DNA from: Caballeronia sp. TF1N1
GTDB lineage: Bacteria > Pseudomonadota > Gammaproteobacteria > Burkholderiales > Burkholderiaceae
Reading direction: 5' to 3'
Assembly (NCBI RefSeq): GCF_022878925.1
Contig: NZ_CP084627.1
Span: 806,001 to 870,000, forward strand
Length of the DNA: 64,000 bases
Of this stretch, positions 36,834 to 46,119 are shown one piece after another. Each line of letters begins with the position of its first letter. Position 1 is the stretch's first letter. The notes below the pieces were generated by a model. It was not told the DNA's origin, ran no database searches, and was given only the letters and a program-made list of their open reading frames with translations. A program made the translations under genes and the position numbers.

Positions 36834-37209
36834 GTTCGGAAATCTCGATCAGGTTGTAGTCCGGATCGCGCACATAGACCGAGCGCAATCTTTGCATCGC
36901 GCCGGTTCGTTCGACCGGACCTTCGATGATCGGTACGTTCATCTGCGCGAGCCGTTCGATCACCCGGTCGAGCGGCACGGCGGCGATGAAGCACAGATCG
37001 AGCGCGCCCGGCACCGGCAGATGCGCCTTCGGTTCGAATTCGGAACCGCGCACGTGCAGATTGATTTTCTGATTGCCGAAGTGAAATGCGAGACGGTCCG
37101 CGCCGAAGCTTTCGAGCTTCATCTGCAGCACATCGACGTAAAAGCGTTTGGTCGCCTCCACGTCGACGCAGGTGAGGACGAGATGGTCGAGATGATCGAT
37201 GAGAGACAT
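36826..37209 (-). CDS. VOC-family (glyoxalase/bleomycin resistance-like) protein
   Basis: A 127-residue single-domain VOC protein from ATG 37209 (MSLIDHLDHLVLTCVDVEAT). The paired beta-alpha-beta-beta-beta units carry the usual metal ligands: His in DHLVLTC, Glu near KLESFGADRLAFHFGNQKIN or ALDLCFI, and Glu in IEISELI. The open frame to 37416 upstream has no similarity. It probably binds a small molecule or a metal; no substrate can be given. Confidence 0.88.
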   Translation of the reverse strand: MSLIDHLDHLVLTCVDVEATKRFYVDVLQMKLESFGADRLAFHFGNQKINLHVRGSEFEPKAHLPVPGALDLCFIAAVPLDRVIERLAQMNVPIIEGPVERTGAMQRLRSVYVRDPDYNLIEISELI

Positions 37210-37374
37210 GCCGGACTCCGCGTGTAGGGTCCGGTCATGGTAGACGATGACGCTGAATCGTGAACGACGACGCTCGGGAAACTGGCGCTCGCCTTGCGCC
37301 CTGACTCTCGAACCGCACCAACGAGCGAACTCGAACGAAGCGCCCGCATTAATCAAGAGCGCAGCCCGCAAACG

Positions 37375-37410
37375 CAAAAAAGCCGAAACGCGACCCATCG
37401 CGCTTCGGCT
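37375..37410 (-). terminator. Rho-independent terminator of the mprF-acvB operon
   Basis: Arms AGCCGAAACGCGA (37381-37393) and TCGCGCTTCGGCT (37398-37410) pair with one mismatch; on the minus strand a run of six T follows. It lies 27 bases past the acvB stop. Confidence 0.78.
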
Positions 37411-37436
37411 TTTCAAACCAAACTCGAACGACCCGC

Positions 37437-38735
37437 CTACCGCGAAGCCGTCTGCGCCTGCTCTCCTCGCGCCGCGATCTGCTTACGCCATCCCGCGAGA
37501 ATGCGCCGCGCCAAGGCATCGTAGTCGCCGCCGAAATGATGATCGCCTGGCAGCTTCACCACCTCGATCCCCGTCTTCGTCAGCGACGGACACAGCGTAT
37601 CTTCCTCCTTCTCGCCGTAGATACATTGCACGAGCGCCGGCGGCAGCTTGTTGAGTTCGGGCCGTACCTTGAGCGCCTTGTCGCTTGCCGGCATGCCGAG
37701 CCAACCCGTCACGCGAATCTGAAAATCCGCCGACGGCGAAAAACCCATCAGCGAGACATACGAAACCTGACCGCGTACGTCGTCCGGCAAACGGTTGTAG
37801 GCAAACGGCATGACGTCCGCGCCGAACGAATAGCCAACCAGCGCCACATGGCTCGTATGCCAGCGCGCGTTGTAAGTGCGAACCACGCGCGCGATATCCG
37901 CCGCCGTTTGCTGCGGCGACTTCTCGCTCCAGAAATAGCGCAGCGAATCGATGCCGATCACCGACACGCCATCGCGCTGTAGCGCAAGCGCCATCGTCTT
38001 GTCGAGATCGCGCCAGCCGCCATCGCCGGAAATGACGATGGCAAGCAGATCCGTCGGCTGCGCGGCGCGCAACTCGATGAGCGGCAGATCGGACACGTCA
38101 TGCTCGCCCGCGACTTCCGCCTTCTTCAGATGCGGCGCCGCCATCGCGACGATCGCATCGGATTTGCTGCGGCCCGGCTGCACCGCATCGCGCGCCATGA
38201 AGCCCGGCAAACCCTTCGCGTGGATGATGGTCGGGTCGGGCGGACACGGATTGAAGCGCGCGTCGAGTTGAGTATCCGGCGCAAGCGATATCGCGCCCGC
38301 AACCGTATTGTCCGGCGCCTGCTTGAGCGCCTGCTCGGCGAGAATCGCGCCTTGGCCCGTGCCCGCGAAAATAGGCGAGTAATAGTGGCTCGCCTGCACC
38401 GTGCGTTCGAGCTGATGGCTCATGCTCTCGGCGTCGCCGACGAGGTTGTGGCACTTCTCTTTTTCCGCGGTCAGGCGGGCGGCGTAGCGCGGCGTATCGA
38501 CGCCGACGACCATCGCGCCTTTCGCGGCGAGCGCATCGGCGGCTTGCTGATCGCTCGCATTCCAGCCGCTTTTCTCGGAGAACAAGACGACGAAGCCGGT
38601 CATGTCGCCCGAAGGCTTGGTGAGCGTGACCTGGCCATAAGTGCCACCCGAAATCGTGGATGCCGCGTGAGCCGCGCCCAGCATTGACATGCCGGCAAGC
38701 GCCGCCGCAATCAGTTTCTTGCTATTCAAAATCAT
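37437..38735 (-). CDS. acvB: AcvB/VirJ-family periplasmic protein, predicted lysyl-phosphatidylglycerol hydrolase
   Basis: A 432-residue exported protein from ATG 38735: signal peptide MILNSKKLIAAALAGMSMLG, with cleavage after AHA. Two alpha/beta-hydrolase-like halves follow, a degenerate N-terminal one (FAGTGQGAILAEQALKQAPD) and a C-terminal VirJ domain (LLAIVISGDGGWRDLDKTMA, HVALVGYSFGADVMPFAYNR, LPGDHHFGGDY) with nucleophile Ser in GYSFGAD. Its ATG overlaps the mprF TGA by four bases. In Agrobacterium and rhizobia acvB/atvA sits next to lpiA/mprF and its product hydrolyses lysyl-PG; the same role is inferred here. The frame upstream to 39263 is only mprF in another frame. Confidence 0.88.
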   Translation of the reverse strand: MILNSKKLIAAALAGMSMLGAAHAASTISGGTYGQVTLTKPSGDMTGFVVLFSEKSGWNASDQQAADALAAKGAMVVGVDTPRYAARLTAEKEKCHNLVGDAESMSHQLERTVQASHYYSPIFAGTGQGAILAEQALKQAPDNTVAGAISLAPDTQLDARFNPCPPDPTIIHAKGLPGFMARDAVQPGRSKSDAIVAMAAPHLKKAEVAGEHDVSDLPLIELRAAQPTDLLAIVISGDGGWRDLDKTMALALQRDGVSVIGIDSLRYFWSEKSPQQTAADIARVVRTYNARWHTSHVALVGYSFGADVMPFAYNRLPDDVRGQVSYVSLMGFSPSADFQIRVTGWLGMPASDKALKVRPELNKLPPALVQCIYGEKEEDTLCPSLTKTGIEVVKLPGDHHFGGDYDALARRILAGWRKQIAARGEQAQTASR

Positions 38736-41329
38736 GAACGCCAGCCTCCCGCCAGAAGCGAGAGGTCCGCCAAAGTGAAAAATACGCCAACCGAACCGGA
38801 CGCCGCGAGGTAACGCGGTTCCCAGCGCGGCTGGAACTTGCTTTTGAATCCGCGCAGACCGCGGAAGTTGTAGAAGCGCCCGCCAAAACGCCACACGAGG
38901 CCCGCCAGCCGATGCCAATGCGATGCCAGCGGCGTCGGCTCCATCCCCGACAGCGGCGCGATACCGAGCGACAGCGACTTGAAGCCCGCTTCCTTCAGAT
39001 GCAGCGCGAGCTTGGTGAAGAGATATTCCATCGCGTACGGCGAAGCCTCGGCGACATGGCGCATCACGCCGACGGTCGCTTCGGTGTTCATGTCCGTCGT
39101 CATGAAGGTGACGAAGGCGACCGGCGCGCCCTGCTGACGCACGAGCAACACGGACTGCGCCGCCAGATAATCCTCGTTGAACGCCGCCACCGAGAAGCTT
39201 TTTTCGCGCGCGGAACGGCTGTCGAGCCAGTCGTCGGAGATGGTGCGCAGCATCGGCATGCATTCGGCGACACGCGACGGATCGATCACTTCGATATCGA
39301 AGCCATCACGTTCGCCGCGCTTCAACGCATAGCGCAGATGCGACCGATGCGAGCCCTTCAGATCGAATTCCGACAACGCGACGTGCGCTTCCTCGCCGAG
39401 CTTCATCAGCGTGAGGCCGGCGTCGAGATAGAGCGGCAAGGCATCGGCGCGCACCTGGTAGAACGCCGCGCGGCCGTTGTGCGAATGCGCGAGCGCGACG
39501 AATTGACGGATCAACGCGGCCCACTCGTGGCGCGGCCCGACCGGGTCGTGCAGCGCGGCCCACGTGCGGCCGTGTTTCGCGTACATCAGAAAAGCCTGGC
39601 GCGACTCGGAGAAGAGGAAGCTCTTGTCGCCCATCATCGCGAGACCGGCGTCGCTGCGCTCCTGCGCGCGGAAGATGCGCGCGGCATCGGCGAGATCTTG
39701 CGGCGCGGGTTTCTCGAAACGGCCTGCCGCCGGACGCAGCAGTTGCCACACCGCGAACGCCGACGCGAACACGCCCGCTGCGAGCGTTGCACGCAAGGCG
39801 CGAGGCGCGCGGTCGTCGAAAGCGAACTGCCACCAGAGATCGGTGTTGTAGGCGACGTCGCGGAAAGCGAAGAACATGATCCACACGGCAACCGCGATCA
39901 CCATGCCGATAGAAAACAGCCACGTCGCCGTAAAGCGCTCGGCGAACAGCGACGAGCGGCGGTTGAACCGCTCGCGCGTCGCGACGAGCAGGAGGATCAG
40001 GACCGCGAGCACGCCTGCCTCGACGAACGCGAGACCCTTTGCGAGCGACAGCGCCAGATTCGCCACCGCGAGCATGAGCGCGAGCCACCACGCCGCATCG
40101 AGACGGCGCATCAGGCCGCGCGCGACGAACAACAGGAGCACGCCGAGCACGCTGCCGAGCAGCTGCGAACTCTCCAGCACCCACAGCGGCAGCACGGTCT
40201 GCAAGAACGCAATGCGGATCTTGAAGGCGGGCGTGGCGCCGGAGATGACGAGCATGGAGCCAGCCGCGAAGGTCACGATCGACAGAAACAGCGGCGCGAG
40301 TTGCGAAACGCGGCTCGGACGCAGGAAGCCGAAGCGGCCCTTGAGCGCGCGGCCTTCGAACGCGGTCATCACACCGGCGGAGAGGATCAGCGGCAGGCCG
40401 AAGTAGATCGCACGATACGCGAGCAGCGCGGCGAGCACGTCCGGCGTCCGGGCGCTGCTGCCGAGCGCGAAGACCATCGCCGCTTCGAACACGCCCACGC
40501 CGCCCGGCGTATGACCGATCATGCCGAGCAACATGGCCGCCGAAAACACCGTCATAAATTCGCCGAAGCCGACCTGCGCGCCCGGCAACAGCGCCCACAG
40601 TGCGAGACCGGCGCCGAACACATCGACGACGGCAAGCGCCGTTTGCGCCAAGAAATCGCGGCGCGACGGCACCGTGAACGCGAGCCACTTCCAGCGCGAC
40701 TGCAAGGTGCGCGGCGCGCGGCCGCAAAAGACGAGCATCGCGACGAACACGGCGAGCAGCGCGGCGCCGATGATCTGCAGGATCGTCGGCGAAAGATGCA
40801 TCATGCCGGCGAGCGTGCCCGCCGAGAACAGCATGCCGGCCGCAGCCATGAAGGCGAGCGACAAAGCGAGCGTGACGCCCGTGAAGACCGAAAGGCGGCC
40901 AACCTGAGCCGGCGTGACATCGGCCGCGCCGTACACGCGGCAGCGCACGGCGCCACCCGTCAGCGCGCCGAAGCCGGTCACGTTGCCAAGCGCCGATCCC
41001 ACCGTCGCGCCGACCCACAGAAGCGAACGCGGCACGCTCACGCCAATGTGCCGCAAACCAACGGCGTCGCGTCCCACGAGCGCGGCGAAACTGAGCGCGG
41101 TCGCGCAGAGCGCCGCAAGCCACGCCTGCGGCGTCGTCGCTCGCAGCGCGTGCATCACCGACTGATAATTGACCGCGCGCGAAAGATGCTCGAAGACCAC
41201 GAGCAGCAACACGCCGACGATTACCGTGAGCGCAGGCGCGGCGAGCCGCTGGGGATCGGAAACGATGCCGCTGAAACGAGCGGGCATCGACGTGGCGCGA
41301 AGCCGGGAGAACAACTTTCTGCGAGACAT
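38732..41329 (-). CDS. mprF: Lysylphosphatidylglycerol synthase/flippase
   Basis: An 865-residue inner-membrane protein. The N-terminal flippase part has many helices (about 1-560); the C-terminal domain is a GNAT-like transferase that moves lysine from Lys-tRNA to phosphatidylglycerol (DKSFLFSESRQAFLMYAKHG, RTWAALHDPVGPRHEW, SLGIAPLSGMEPTPLASHWH). It lowers the negative charge of the membrane and aids survival against cationic peptides and acid. It is the first gene of a two-gene operon with acvB, overlapping by four bases. The related lpiA is acid-induced in rhizobia; no regulatory site is evident here. Confidence 0.92.
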   Translation of the reverse strand: MSRRKLFSRLRATSMPARFSGIVSDPQRLAAPALTVIVGVLLLVVFEHLSRAVNYQSVMHALRATTPQAWLAALCATALSFAALVGRDAVGLRHIGVSVPRSLLWVGATVGSALGNVTGFGALTGGAVRCRVYGAADVTPAQVGRLSVFTGVTLALSLAFMAAAGMLFSAGTLAGMMHLSPTILQIIGAALLAVFVAMLVFCGRAPRTLQSRWKWLAFTVPSRRDFLAQTALAVVDVFGAGLALWALLPGAQVGFGEFMTVFSAAMLLGMIGHTPGGVGVFEAAMVFALGSSARTPDVLAALLAYRAIYFGLPLILSAGVMTAFEGRALKGRFGFLRPSRVSQLAPLFLSIVTFAAGSMLVISGATPAFKIRIAFLQTVLPLWVLESSQLLGSVLGVLLLFVARGLMRRLDAAWWLALMLAVANLALSLAKGLAFVEAGVLAVLILLLVATRERFNRRSSLFAERFTATWLFSIGMVIAVAVWIMFFAFRDVAYNTDLWWQFAFDDRAPRALRATLAAGVFASAFAVWQLLRPAAGRFEKPAPQDLADAARIFRAQERSDAGLAMMGDKSFLFSESRQAFLMYAKHGRTWAALHDPVGPRHEWAALIRQFVALAHSHNGRAAFYQVRADALPLYLDAGLTLMKLGEEAHVALSEFDLKGSHRSHLRYALKRGERDGFDIEVIDPSRVAECMPMLRTISDDWLDSRSAREKSFSVAAFNEDYLAAQSVLLVRQQGAPVAFVTFMTTDMNTEATVGVMRHVAEASPYAMEYLFTKLALHLKEAGFKSLSLGIAPLSGMEPTPLASHWHRLAGLVWRFGGRFYNFRGLRGFKSKFQPRWEPRYLAASGSVGVFFTLADLSLLAGGWRS

Positions 41330-41738
41330 GCGTTCTTTGGAACTTGCCCGCGCTCGCTTGGGCAGGGATACTGCCCGGCGCGAGCGCTGATCATCGTTAT
41401 CGGGAACCGCGCAACCTTGCGCGGTCGCAGCGCTCGTTCGGCTCGTCTACACTTGCCGCCCGTGCTCGCGCCATACAAAAGGCTTCAGAGCGAGAAACGC
41501 CTGTATAACGGCGACGGTTGACCCAACTTGACTAATATTGGGACAACCACGGGTAAGAACGTGGAAATCGTGAGCTGGAGCGGTTTTGCAAGCGGCCGAC
41601 CGTGCTCGAATAGCAAGAACTGGCGGGTTTACGGTTCGTCAGCCTTGCGGTTACGATCGACGGCCACCGCATCGGCACGCCAGTTTCGGCGCACGGGGCG
41701 CAGATTAAGCGGATACTGCAGAGAAAGTCATCGGAATT
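41330..41738. other. Intergenic region upstream of mprF and of a lipoprotein gene
   Basis: 409 bases between divergent genes. It should hold the promoter of mprF (minus) and that of the lipoprotein gene at 41739 (plus). The only structure seen is CCCAA (41522-41526) with TTGGG (41538-41542) around an 11-base centre. No gene is supported. Confidence 0.4.
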
Positions 41739-42089
41739 ATGAGAAAAATTGTCACAACCTGTGCAGCAACGTGTTTTGCTCTCGTCCTTGCATCCTGCGC
41801 AAGCACGGACGACGCTCTCATCAAGACCGTGCCGATCGGTTCTGGCACCTCGCAGCGCGCGCCCTACGACTTCGTGGAATGCGCCAAGGCCAGGTGGATG
41901 CCGATTGGCGGGCGCGTACGCGAATACTCGCTGAGCGCGGATACCGAAGCGGTTTCGGTGGCGGGAAAAGGCGGTGTATCGACGGTGCTGGCCGTCGCGC
42001 AACAATCCGCGGGCGGCACCGGCTACACGATTTACGGGGATATCGCGGTCGCGAGCCGCTATGTGACTGCGGCCCACCTTTGCGACTAA
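41739..42089 (+). CDS. Hypothetical lipoprotein, 116 residues
   Basis: Signal MRKIVTTCAATCFALVLASC with lipobox LASC. The mature part (DALIKTVPIGSGTSQRAPYD, then FVECAKARWMPIGGRVREYS) ends in TAAHLCD, with two cysteines, one internal and one near the C-terminus, that may form a disulfide. No family recognised. It converges with the lipoprotein gene at 42105, 15 bases apart. Confidence 0.72.
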   Translation: MRKIVTTCAATCFALVLASCASTDDALIKTVPIGSGTSQRAPYDFVECAKARWMPIGGRVREYSLSADTEAVSVAGKGGVSTVLAVAQQSAGGTGYTIYGDIAVASRYVTAAHLCD

Positions 42090-42104
42090 GCAACTAGAAG
42101 GCGT

Positions 42105-42653
42105 TCAAGACGGCTTGCCGTCGCGCAGATTCAAGCCTGCGAGGTGCGTGCCGACGATGCGTCCAATCAGATAGCCATCCGACGCGCACGCGTTAGTGCG
42201 CTCCTTGCCGTCCCACTGGATCTTGTACTGGTCGTCCTGCGAGTGCACGGCGGATGCATCGAATTTGCGCTTGTCGACGCGGCCACCGCTGCGCGCCGCC
42301 TCAGCGATGAGCCGATTCCAGGTGAGCGCGTAGCCGTAGCGCACGCCGTCGGCGAAAGCGTCGGTATCGCAGACTTGCGAGGGCGGCGTGGTCTTCACGG
42401 TCGTGTGGAACCCGCTCGTGCCGCCGATCGCGATACGCTGCTCGCCCGGCGGGGACGGTGCCACGGGCTTGGCGGCAGCACGCGCCGCCTGTGCTGCCTG
42501 AGCCGCGGACGCGGCAGATGCCGCGGCGGCCGCATCGGCATCGGCCTGTTGCGGAAGGGGCGCGCAAGCGCCAAACGCCAAGGCCAGCGCCATCGCTACC
42601 GCATAAGCTGCGCCGCCGCGCCGGAGTGTGCTGAATCTCGAACCGCTATTCAC
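42105..42653 (-). CDS. Hypothetical lipoprotein with Ala-rich linker, 182 residues
   Basis: N-terminus with a basic region, hydrophobic stretch AVAMALALAFGAC (lipobox FGAC), then a low-complexity Ala/Gln linker and a Pro-rich segment before a globular part (VCDTDAFADGVRYGYALTWN, RLIAEAARSGGRVDKRKFDA, CASDGYLIGRIVGTHLAG). Two cysteines frame the globular domain. Not recognised; a periplasmic role anchored in a membrane is inferred. Confidence 0.72.
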   Translation of the reverse strand: MNSGSRFSTLRRGGAAYAVAMALALAFGACAPLPQQADADAAAAASAASAAQAAQAARAAAKPVAPSPPGEQRIAIGGTSGFHTTVKTTPPSQVCDTDAFADGVRYGYALTWNRLIAEAARSGGRVDKRKFDASAVHSQDDQYKIQWDGKERTNACASDGYLIGRIVGTHLAGLNLRDGKPS

Positions 42654-42822
42654 CTGCAGATTCCCGTCTTGAAATAAACGGGCTCTACCTTAACACCGTC
42701 GTCGGATTCGTCCGAATTTTGAGAAATGGGGACGCGGCGCTTTTGCGACGGATTTTCCCAAACCCAAACGACGACGCGGACGCCCTCTCGGTGCGCCCGC
42801 GCAGCATTGGCAGAGAACCGCC

Positions 42823-43518
42823 TCAGGAAGCCGACGACGTATTGCTCATCGGCATCTCGATTCCTCGCCGCGCCATTTCCACGATGAGGAACGTGCGCCG
42901 CGTGACGTGAAAGCGCGCCAGCAAGTCGCTGGAATACTCTTTCGCCGTGTTTTCGCTGATATTCATCTTCCGCGCGATCGCCTTATTCGATAACCCCTGC
43001 AGCAGATACCGCAAGGTTTCGGTAAGCCGTGGCGGCAAGTCCAGCGATTCGACGGTAATCCCAGCGTGAGGCGTGACCGGACGCGGACTATGACCGCCCT
43101 TGCCGAGTACCGTGTTCGGCAGATAGACGCGGCCGTTCAGGATAGTCTTGAGCGCCTCGCGGAACACGCCCGCGCCCTGTTCGCTACCCTTGGAAATGAA
43201 TCCGCACGCGCCGTTCTTGATGCACTCGAGCACCGTATCGCGGTCGTCCTGGGCTGAAAGCATGACCGTCTGAATTTCGCGATCTTCCTCGCGGATCCAG
43301 TTGAGCAAATCCATACCCGTGGTCTGACCGCGCAAGTGGTAGTCGAGAAACATCAGGTCATACGAGTTGGCCGACAACTTGGCCTTAGCCTGCTCGAAAC
43401 CGTCCGCTTCGTCGATTTCAAGCAAAGGCTCGTTCGCCAGGATGAGACTTTTCATCGCGCTCCTGGTCAGCCCTTCGTCCTCTACCAGCAATACATTTTT
43501 GAAATAACCGTTTTCCAT
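42823..43518 (-). CDS. NarL/FixJ-type response regulator
   Basis: A 231-residue two-domain regulator. The receiver domain has the acidic pair in LLVEDEG and the phospho-acceptor Asp59 in LMFLDYHLRG, and a Lys in FISKGS. The C-terminal LuxR helix-turn-helix reads LTETLRYLLQGLSNKAIARK, then MNISENTAKEYSSDLLARFH. No histidine kinase lies next to it, so the partner is elsewhere. It is divergent from the degenerate receiver gene at 43714. Confidence 0.92.
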   Translation of the reverse strand: MENGYFKNVLLVEDEGLTRSAMKSLILANEPLLEIDEADGFEQAKAKLSANSYDLMFLDYHLRGQTTGMDLLNWIREEDREIQTVMLSAQDDRDTVLECIKNGACGFISKGSEQGAGVFREALKTILNGRVYLPNTVLGKGGHSPRPVTPHAGITVESLDLPPRLTETLRYLLQGLSNKAIARKMNISENTAKEYSSDLLARFHVTRRTFLIVEMARRGIEMPMSNTSSAS

Positions 43519-43713
43519 TGCAAAGCTCCGAGAACGGTTCCGATATTACGCGTTCGCTGATTGACTTCCACCCTCCCTTCGCAGGGATACATTCGGCAGT
43601 CTCCCAAAATCCCCTGAACCCCCTACCCGTGCCGGGTGTTGGACAAAGCACGGCCGGTCAAAAATGCTCGGCATCGAATCAACCAAGAGATCAACCAAGA
43701 CCGGGAGGATGAG

Positions 43714-44166
43714 ATGTCAAGCAGTCAAGCCAACAACGAACGGGAGTTCGCGTTGTGGCGAATGAAGCGGGCTCACACGGGCGATGCGCCTCGGCGCGTG
43801 CTGGTGGCTCATAAGGATAAATCGATCGGTGAATCGCTCGCCGTACAGCTTCGCCTGAAGGGCCTGCAGGTCATTCTGTCGCAGGATCTCAAGTCGGTGC
43901 GCGCGCTCGTGAATAGCTGGAAGCCGCAGGCGCTTATCGTCGATACGAGTCTGGACAGTGAGTCCGGCTACGTTTTTATCCGCACGCTGCGCATGGATGT
44001 CGATGTCACCGGGCGGCTGCTCGTCGCCCTCAGCAACGTTTTACCCGCCGATCCGGTGCAGACGCTGAAGGAAGCCGGCTTCGACGCGCATTGCCGCAGA
44101 CCGTGTTCGACGTGGCGCATCGTCGAAATGGTCGAGGCATTTTTCTCCGCGCCGGCCACGCGCTGA
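43714..44166 (+). CDS. Stand-alone receiver-like protein with altered active site
   Basis: A 150-residue protein from ATG 43714, with GGGAGGATGAG upstream. After a 25-residue lead it has a receiver fold: RRVLVAHKDKSIGESLAVQL in place of the acidic-pair strand (usual DD replaced by HK, with Asp35 left), the acceptor position Asp77 in ALIVDTSLDSESGY, VALSN, and RRP where the switch Lys-Pro is usual. The missing acidic pair and Lys suggest it is not phosphorylated in the normal way. No output domain. It is divergent from a NarL-type regulator, possibly its partner (inference). Confidence 0.75.
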   Translation: MSSSQANNEREFALWRMKRAHTGDAPRRVLVAHKDKSIGESLAVQLRLKGLQVILSQDLKSVRALVNSWKPQALIVDTSLDSESGYVFIRTLRMDVDVTGRLLVALSNVLPADPVQTLKEAGFDAHCRRPCSTWRIVEMVEAFFSAPATR

Positions 44167-44269
44167 CGCTCGAACGGGAGGTGCCGCATTAACAGGGATG
44201 CTTGCCTTTTAGCCGGGGGCGTGTTGCCGGCCAATGCATCGCGCATGCGGCACGCCCTGGCGGCGCGCG

Positions 44270-45205
44270 TCAGGCGCCGGCGCCGGCCGGGCGTTCGTCC
44301 CGGCTCACGCCGGTTGCCATCACGAGCGACACCGCTTTTTCACTACCTGGCGCAATGACGGCGACGCCCGTCCCGCGCAAGCCCCGTGCGTCGAGATTGA
44401 AACCATCGCTCACGTGCGACACGGGTTCGACGCACAGATAGCCCGCACCGGCCGGGCAGTGCACGACGACGTGATCGAGCGTGTCGCCGGCGTCGAGTGA
44501 GAGCGTGCGGCCGTCGGCGAAATTTAGCGTCGCGCGGCCGCTCCATCCGCTCAGATAGCGCGTGTACCCTTCCTCTTCTCGTCGATGCCGGCGCGCCGGC
44601 GCTTCCCCCGATGGCTCGACCGCAATCTCGCCTTCATGCCGCCAGTCGATACTCGCATCCAGTTCGGCTTCCTGCGCCGCGAAATACGGATGAAAACCCA
44701 TGCCGACCGGCATCGGCCGCGCGGAACGGTTCAACACGCGCATCGACAGCCGCGCACCCTCGGCGTTCGCCTGGATGACCTGCTCCGCTTCGAACGGCCA
44801 CGGCCAGCCATGCTCGTCCTCGCGATGCACATAACGCATCACGATGCAATCGGCGTCATGGCGCTCGACCTGCCACGCCGCGTATTGCCCGAAGCCATGC
44901 AGCGCGTGCGCCATGCCCGGAAACGTCGACAACTCGACACGCTCGCCATCCGGTGCCGGAAAGCGCGCATCGCGCACGCGATTCGAAAACGGCACGAGCG
45001 GATAGCTGCCGCCTTTCGGCCAGGTATCGGCGGGCCAGCCTGAAAGCGTGATCGGCACGAGCCAGTCTTGCAGACCGCCGGCGAATCCGGTGGCGAAGCG
45101 CGTGATGCGCCCGCCCGCCGACGGCGCCACTTCGATGACATGCGGCCCACTCGCAATCGTCAGACGCGGCTCGGCCGCGAGCGCCACGACATCACGCGGT
45201 CCCAT
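44270..45205 (-). CDS. Aldose-1-epimerase (GalM)-like protein
   Basis: A 311-residue galactose-mutarotase-fold protein from ATG 45205. Candidate catalytic residues: His in MAHALHGFGQY, His in MGFHPYFAAQ, and Glu in LCVEPVSHVSDGFN. The start codon overlaps the stop of the upstream permease gene by one base (TGATG), so it is the last gene of the ABC import operon. This suggests the imported compound is a sugar or sugar acid needing anomer conversion (inference). The frame continuing upstream to 46012 is the permease gene in another frame. Confidence 0.86.
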   Translation of the reverse strand: MGPRDVVALAAEPRLTIASGPHVIEVAPSAGGRITRFATGFAGGLQDWLVPITLSGWPADTWPKGGSYPLVPFSNRVRDARFPAPDGERVELSTFPGMAHALHGFGQYAAWQVERHDADCIVMRYVHREDEHGWPWPFEAEQVIQANAEGARLSMRVLNRSARPMPVGMGFHPYFAAQEAELDASIDWRHEGEIAVEPSGEAPARRHRREEEGYTRYLSGWSGRATLNFADGRTLSLDAGDTLDHVVVHCPAGAGYLCVEPVSHVSDGFNLDARGLRGTGVAVIAPGSEKAVSLVMATGVSRDERPAGAGA

Positions 45206-46119
45206 CACTGCCGCTGCTCCTTCACGCGCGAAACCAGTTGCGTCGGACTCACGAACTGCAGCGCAATCAGCACCCAGATCAGCGTGATCGCCATGTAGAT
45301 CATCGCCATGGCGTCGATGGATTGCGGCGCTCGCACGCCTGTCGAAAACACCGCGTAGTAGAGCGCGACGACGAGCGTCTGCGTGGTCGGTCCCGCCGTG
45401 AAGAACGTCAGCTCGAACATGCCGATGGTGCGCACGAGCACGAGCAAACCGGCCGCGAGCATGCCCGGCACGAGCAGCGGCAGCAAAACATAGCGAAAGT
45501 AACGCGTCGTGTTCGCCCCGAAGATGCGCGCCGCCGATTCCAGATTCGGATCGATCTGCTCGATGAACGGCGTCATCACCAGAATCACGAACGGCAGCGC
45601 AGGCACCAGATTCGCGAGGATCACGCCCGTGAGCGTGCCGGCGAGATGGAACTTGTACATCACGGTGGCCATCGGAATGCCGTAGGTGACGGGCGGCACC
45701 ATCAGCGGCAGCAGAAACACGAGCATGGCAAAGCGCTTGCCGGGAAACTGCACGCGCGCAAGCGCATACGCAGCGGGCACACCCAGCACGATGGACAGCA
45801 GCACGACCGCGCCCACCACTTCCATCGTGACGAGCAGCACACTCGACAATTGAAAGTCGCTCCACGCCTGCGCGTACCAGTGCAGCGTGAAACCTTGCGG
45901 CAAGAGCGTGCCGAACCAGCGCGTCGCGACCGAATTCACCGCGACGGTCGCAATCAGCAGCAGCACGTTCAAGAGGAAGAAACCCATCGTCGCCCAGACG
46001 AGAGCTTTCCACAACCGGTCGGGCAAGCTAGCGCGTTGTTTCATGTTCTTGCCTGGCTTCGATCCTTCGCCGAGGGTGGCGGCCGGCCAGTTCTGGGTCG
46101 CGCGATTGTCGGTAGCCAT
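45205..46119 (-). CDS. ABC transporter permease (second)
   Basis: A 304-residue inner-membrane permease of the spermidine/putrescine or iron(III)-type (PotC-like) family. Six helices; the EAA-type loop reads IDPNLESAARIFGANTTRYF, followed by RYVLLPLLVPGMLA. Its ATG (46119) overlaps the stop of the first permease by one base. It is read together with the ATPase, the other permease and the binding protein. The frame is open upstream to 46419 without a family match. Confidence 0.9.
   Translation of the reverse strand: MATDNRATQNWPAATLGEGSKPGKNMKQRASLPDRLWKALVWATMGFFLLNVLLLIATVAVNSVATRWFGTLLPQGFTLHWYAQAWSDFQLSSVLLVTMEVVGAVVLLSIVLGVPAAYALARVQFPGKRFAMLVFLLPLMVPPVTYGIPMATVMYKFHLAGTLTGVILANLVPALPFVILVMTPFIEQIDPNLESAARIFGANTTRYFRYVLLPLLVPGMLAAGLLVLVRTIGMFELTFFTAGPTTQTLVVALYYAVFSTGVRAPQSIDAMAMIYMAITLIWVLIALQFVSPTQLVSRVKEQRQ

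Noticed and set aside
38912..41521. 869-codon plus-strand open frame
   Set aside because: Mirror of mprF; the composition is a charged low-complexity shadow.
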